Positions 15,536 to 18,149 of a stretch of 18,149 nucleotides of DNA are shown in pieces. Positions within the stretch are counted from its first letter, which is position 1; each line of letters opens with the position of its first letter. Position numbers and translations under genes: made by a program. The DNA comes from Bacillota bacterium (GTDB taxonomy: Bacteria > Bacillota > Clostridia > Clostridiales > Clostridiaceae). The notes beneath the pieces were generated by a model. It ran no database searches. It was not told the origin of the DNA and saw only the letters and a list, made by a program, of their open reading frames with translations. The stretch lies in NCBI GenBank assembly GCA_023440105.1, contig JAEXSY010000438.1:1-18149 (forward strand), given 5' to 3'.

Positions 15536-15684
15536 ACACGCTTTTCGTGCATATACACTTAATTCATAAACACCTCTGTTCTCGTATATGCACGTCTCTT
15601 TGTGCATATACACTTAATTCATACACACCTTAATCTTCGTATATGCACGTCTCTTTGTGCATATACACTTAATTCATACACACC
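15515..15684. repeat. Three tandem 55-56 bp repeats, each with a 10-bp inverted repeat
   Basis: Repeat units begin at 15515, 15571 and 15626, each starting CACC, with a terminal CACC at 15681-15684. Units 2 and 3 share 47 identical bases. Unit 1 differs mainly in the hairpin loop. Each unit holds the arms GTATATGCAC and GTGCATATAC (15528-15537/15547-15556, 15584-15593/15602-15611, 15639-15648/15657-15666) around an 8-9 nt loop, then CACTTAATTCATA. A lone half-arm (TATGCAC, 15511-15517) lies at the left edge. The array fills the region between the yqeY terminator and the yqfC start. It may be a tandem operator, a run of RNA hairpins in the leader, or a slippage-expanded element. There are no unique spacers, so it is not CRISPR. 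I saw no other copy in the window. Confidence 0.9.
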
Positions 15685-15751
15685 ATTAAATGAACACATT
15701 TTCTAATGATTGTAGAAGAAAGAGCAGGAAAAAGAGCTTACGGACAATTTT

Positions 15752-15788
15752 ACAAAAAAATAAAAGAACCCACAAAAATGTGAGTTCT
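15752..15788 (-). terminator. Intrinsic terminator after rpsU-yqeY
   Basis: Minus strand AGAACTCACA and TGTGGGTTCT form a 10-bp stem (one G-U pair) with a TTTT loop at 15765-15788, followed by a T-rich tract ending near 15752. It begins 5 bp after the yqeY stop and isolates the rpsU-yqeY unit from the repeat array and yqfC. Confidence 0.9.
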
Positions 15789-15793
15789 ATACT

Positions 15794-16243
15794 TTATTTT
15801 TTATTTAAATAATCTCTAACTAGGGTACTAACCAACTTACCATCAGCTCTACCAGAAGTTTTTGGTATAATTAGTTTCATAAGTTTCCCCATATCCTTAA
15901 TGCTATTTGCACCCGCTTCAACTGCAGACTGTTCTATTATCTCATATATTTCTTCATTACTCAACTGCTGAGGAAGGTAACTTAACAAAATCTCATTTTC
16001 AGCTTTTGCCTTATCTACAAGATCCTGCCTGTTTCCTTTTTGAAACTCAAGCACAGCTTCATTTCTTTGTTTAACTTCTTTTGCTAATATCTCGATAACC
16101 TGTGAATCCTCAAGTTCTATCCCTTTATTTTTTTCAACAAAAAGAATAGCGGATCTAGCAGTGCTTAAGGTACTCGCTTTAAATTTATCGCGGGTCTTCA
16201 TCGCTTGCTTCCAATCCTCTTGAAGTTTTCCCTTAATAGACAT
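15794..16243 (-). CDS. yqeY: GatB/YqeY-domain protein
   Basis: A 149-residue stand-alone YqeY protein, homologous to the C-terminal tRNA-binding tail of the GatB amidotransferase subunit. The family signature is visible: START residues near STARSAIL, the EVKQRNEAVLEFQKGNR helix, LSYLPQQLSNEEI, and the Gly-rich end GRADGKLVSTLVRDYL. The exact role is not established, though a tRNA or translation link is generally assumed. It begins 25 bp after the rpsU stop, the usual pairing in Firmicutes, and ends at a strong terminator. Confidence 0.93.
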   Translation of the reverse strand: MSIKGKLQEDWKQAMKTRDKFKASTLSTARSAILFVEKNKGIELEDSQVIEILAKEVKQRNEAVLEFQKGNRQDLVDKAKAENEILLSYLPQQLSNEEIYEIIEQSAVEAGANSIKDMGKLMKLIIPKTSGRADGKLVSTLVRDYLNKK

Positions 16244-16268
16244 TAATGGTACCTTCTTTCAAAAAAGT

Positions 16269-16445
16269 TTATTTAAACTTTCTCTTTCTAGCAGCTTCTG
16301 ATTTTTTCTTTCTCTTAACGCTTGGTTTCTCGTAATGCTCTCTCTTCCTAACCTCTGAAAGAACTCCGGCTCTAGCGCATTTTCTCTTGAATCTTCTTAA
16401 TGCACTTTCTAGTGTTTCGTTTTCTCCAACTTTGATTTCTGACAT
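16269..16445 (-). CDS. rpsU: 30S ribosomal protein S21
   Basis: A 58-residue, very basic protein read directly from the sequence: it starts MSEIKVGENETLESALRRF, carries the S21 signature RRFKRKCARAGVLSEVRKRE, and ends KRKKKSEAARKRKFK. S21 sits on the 30S platform near the anti-Shine-Dalgarno sequence and helps initiation. GGGAGGG lies 7 nt before the ATG. It has its own sigma-A promoter about 75 bp upstream and is followed by yqeY after 25 bp. Confidence 0.96.
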   Translation of the reverse strand: MSEIKVGENETLESALRRFKRKCARAGVLSEVRKREHYEKPSVKRKKKSEAARKRKFK

Positions 16446-16518
16446 CTATTATCCCTCCCTCCGCTAGCTCATATTATATAACAATATAACAGCCTTCGGG
16501 TTAAATAGCACACGCTTA

Positions 16519-16548
16519 ATTATACTATAGACTATAATTTACTGTCAA
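16519..16548 (-). promoter_or_regulatory. Sigma-A promoter for rpsU-yqeY
   Basis: The minus strand has TTGACA (16543-16548), an 18-bp spacer and TATAAT (16519-16524), so both hexamers match consensus exactly. Transcription should start near 16512, leaving a leader of about 67 nt. The leader has a weak A/T-rich inverted repeat but no recognisable riboswitch. Confidence 0.88.
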
Positions 16549-16611
16549 GAATTACATAAAGCAAATTCTTATTATCTTTTATAAAAATTTTCTATAGCTC
16601 GATTCTTACAC

Positions 16612-16956
16612 CTAAACTGGAGGCCAATTAAAGGTTTTTCCTCCAAAAACATGGAAGTGAAGATGGGGTACGGTCTGCAATCCATCCTTCCCACAATTAT
16701 TAACGATTCTATAGCCATTCTTATCTATCCCCAAATCTTTTGTAACCTTGGCAATAACAACAAAGATATGACCTATAATTGAAGAGTTTTCTTCATTAAT
16801 ATCATTAGCACTTTCTATATGCTCCTTCGGCACCACTAAAATATGTACAGGAGCCTCTGGATTGATGTCTTTAAACACCAAAACTTTTTCATCCTCATAG
16901 ACCTTTTGTGATGGTATTTCACCATTAATAATCTTACAAAAAATACAGTTATCCAT
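16612..16956 (-). CDS. hinT: HIT-family nucleotide hydrolase (HinT-like)
   Basis: A 114-residue histidine triad protein, probably a purine nucleoside phosphoramidase of the HinT branch. The triad HLHFHV (H98, H100, H102) is intact, and the N-terminal CIFC (C4, C7) matches the zinc-binding Cys pair of many bacterial HinT proteins. The start at 16956 is chosen because GGAGG lies 6 nt upstream; an in-frame ATG at 16971 precedes that site. It begins 23 bp after the mtaB stop, so the two are probably co-transcribed. No strong terminator follows, but a clear new promoter precedes rpsU. Confidence 0.92.
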   Translation of the reverse strand: MDNCIFCKIINGEIPSQKVYEDEKVLVFKDINPEAPVHILVVPKEHIESANDINEENSSIIGHIFVVIAKVTKDLGIDKNGYRIVNNCGKDGLQTVPHLHFHVFGGKTFNWPPV

Positions 16957-16979
16957 AATACACCTCCTCATAGCTTTAT

Positions 16980-18149
16980 TTAAGCTGTAATAATCCCAAG
17001 CCCTGATTCACCTTTGAAGCTCTGGATTTTTACATTTACAATACCACCTATGATATCCTTATCTCCATTATATTTTACCATTATATTAAGATAATTTGGA
17101 GTATATCCTGAATATAAGTTTTCTTCATGTGAGATTTTTTGTTCTATTAGCACCGGCAAGGTCCTACCAACATAGCTCTCGCCAAAATTACTTTCATTCT
17201 TCTCATTCAATTCTTGAAGAAGTTTGCTTCTCTCATCCTTTACTTTTCCATCAATTTGATTGGCCATTTTTTCAGCCTTAGTCCCTGCTCTAGGACTGAA
17301 TTTAAATATATGAACCTTAGTTAAAGCTATTTCCTTTAAGAACTCATAGGTTTCATTAAACTCTTCTGAAGTTTCACCAGGAAAGCCAACTATTACATCG
17401 GTGGTTATACTTACATCTTTTATCTTCTCTCTTAAAAGCGTAACTATTTCTCGATATTCAGCTGCAGTGTATCTTCGGTTCATTCTTTTTAGAGTTTCGT
17501 CACAACCGCTTTGAAGGGATAAATGGAAATGGGGACAAAGCTTTGTTAAAGCAGCAAGCCTGTCAGCGGTATTCTCCGTAAAAAAGGTAGGATCAATTGA
17601 GCCAATTCGCACCCTTTCTATTCCCTCTATATTCTCTAGCTCCTCTAAAATATCCACTAATGTAATCTTATCGTCAAGGTCCAAGCCATAGGAGGCTATG
17701 TGAATTCCCGATAGGATAACTTCCTTAAAACCATGGTCTGCTAATTTTTTCACTTCTTCTATAACTTTATTATTTGGTTTAGAACATACTCCTCCTCTAG
17801 CATAAGGTATTAAGCAATAGCTGCAAAAGCGGTTACAGCCATCCTGAATTTTCAGAAAGGCTCTTGTCTTATCCTGAAAATTTTCTATAGATAGTTCTTC
17901 AAAAACTTTATTTTTGAGAATTTCTCCTACCTTAACTATTTGCTTTTTCTCATCTCTAGACCTATTAACCCAGTAAACCACTTCTCCTTTATTTCTGTTA
18001 CCAAGGACTACATCTACTCCTTCTATATTGCTTACTTCCTTCGGAGCAATCTGAGAATAGCATCCTACTACAGCAATTATACTTTCTGGATTTAATCTTC
18101 TTGCTCTCCCTATTATCTGTCTGGATTTCTTATCCCCCATATTAGTTAC
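16980..18149 (-). CDS. mtaB: tRNA (N6-threonylcarbamoyladenosine 2-methylthio)transferase MtaB, N-terminus cut off by the window
   Basis: MtaB is a radical-SAM enzyme that adds the methylthio group to t6A37 in ANN-decoding tRNAs. The frame is open to the window edge (VTN before MGDKKSRQ), so the true start and most of the N-terminal methylthiotransferase domain lie outside; the visible part has about 389 residues. The radical-SAM cluster CNRFCSYC is present, followed by IPYARGG and the SIDPTFFTE and LSLQSGCDETLKRMNRRYT segments typical of the family. A Cys of the second cluster is in VVGCYSQIAP. The C-terminus is TRAM-like. It is more MtaB-like than MiaB-like because of RRYT and the short insertions. 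It is followed by hinT after 23 bp. Confidence 0.92.
   Translation of the reverse strand, partial: VTNMGDKKSRQIIGRARRLNPESIIAVVGCYSQIAPKEVSNIEGVDVVLGNRNKGEVVYWVNRSRDEKKQIVKVGEILKNKVFEELSIENFQDKTRAFLKIQDGCNRFCSYCLIPYARGGVCSKPNNKVIEEVKKLADHGFKEVILSGIHIASYGLDLDDKITLVDILEELENIEGIERVRIGSIDPTFFTENTADRLAALTKLCPHFHLSLQSGCDETLKRMNRRYTAAEYREIVTLLREKIKDVSITTDVIVGFPGETSEEFNETYEFLKEIALTKVHIFKFSPRAGTKAEKMANQIDGKVKDERSKLLQELNEKNESNFGESYVGRTLPVLIEQKISHEENLYSGYTPNYLNIMVKYNGDKDIIGGIVNVKIQSFKGESGLGIITA

Noticed and set aside
15478..15558. Extended yqfC reading frame running into the repeat array
   Set aside because: The ribosome binding site lies inside this extension, the added residues come from repeat sequence, and the family length fits the TTG start at 15477.
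15515..15684. CRISPR-like array
   Set aside because: The repeated unit is continuous with no unique spacers, there are only three units, and no cas genes are present.
15689..15750. Sigma-A promoter between the yqeY terminator and the repeat array
   Set aside because: A TACAAT-like -10 is present but no acceptable -35 lies at 16-18 bp.
16449..16512. Riboswitch or ribosomal-protein leader structure before rpsU
   Set aside because: The leader is about 67 nt with only a weak A/T stem and matches no leader element I can recognise.
16560..16610. Terminator after hinT
   Set aside because: Only an A/T-only partial palindrome is visible, with no adequate loop or GC stem.
1..18149. tRNA or rRNA genes, insertion sequences, prophage or attachment sites
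   Set aside because: No cloverleaf with TTCRANNC-type arm, no rRNA segments, and no transposase or integrase were seen. Gene order is continuous core synteny.

Overview
The window is about 18.1 kb of AT-rich DNA that reads as the conserved housekeeping core of an endospore-forming Clostridium-type Firmicute. The evidence is the gene order (mtaB, hinT, rpsU, yqeY, yqfC, yqfD, pgpH/yqfF, ybeY, dgkA, cdd, era, recO, then ppdK, dgt, dnaG and rpoD), the sporulation genes (yqfC, yqfD, a CotS-family gene), strong AGGAGG-type ribosome binding sites, and a lysine-rich sigma-A N-terminus. The species cannot be named from the sequence. Every gene except the CotS-family gene lies on the minus strand, so transcription runs from high to low coordinates. 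Both ends cut a gene: mtaB has lost its N-terminus at 18149, and only the first 35 codons of rpoD are present at 1-107.

Layout in the direction of transcription. (1) mtaB and hinT form an apparent pair. (2) A clear sigma-A promoter (16519-16548) drives rpsU and yqeY, which end at a strong terminator (15765-15788). (3) Next comes a 300-bp gene-free stretch holding three tandem 55-56 bp repeats. Each repeat contains a 10-bp inverted repeat. This is the least ordinary feature in the window. (4) A long, tightly packed run follows: yqfC, yqfD, pgpH, ybeY, dgkA-PAP2 fusion, cdd, era, recO and a UBA/DUF4342 gene. Gaps are 0-40 bp or the genes overlap. The run ends at a hairpin placed over the last stop codon (7937-7956). 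(5) A CcpN-like HTH-CBS regulator and ppdK follow, from an extended -10 promoter to a bidirectional terminator shared with the convergent CotS gene (4389-4413). (6) dgt is divergent from the CotS gene. (7) dnaG and rpoD lie downstream of a perfect match to the sigma-H promoter consensus, as expected for the sigma-A operon of spore formers.

How the genes fit together. The long operon mixes ribosome maturation (era, ybeY), c-di-AMP breakdown (pgpH), lipid recycling (dgkA-PAP2), pyrimidine salvage (cdd), recombinational repair (recO) and mother-cell sporulation genes (yqfC, yqfD). The ppdK unit is an energy and PEP node with its own putative regulator. The dgt, dnaG and rpoD block couples dNTP control, replication priming and the main sigma factor, and both of its promoters look sigma-H-like.

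Main points for a second look: the yqfC-leader repeat array; recO apparently starting at a CTG codon, which restores 47 N-terminal residues; sigma-H-type promoters ahead of dnaG and dgt; an Asp-to-Asn change in the DgkA Lys-Asp motif; and the absence here of phoH and of a PPDK regulatory protein gene. I found no mobile element, CRISPR array, tRNA or rRNA, and no clear case of a wholly new multi-gene system.
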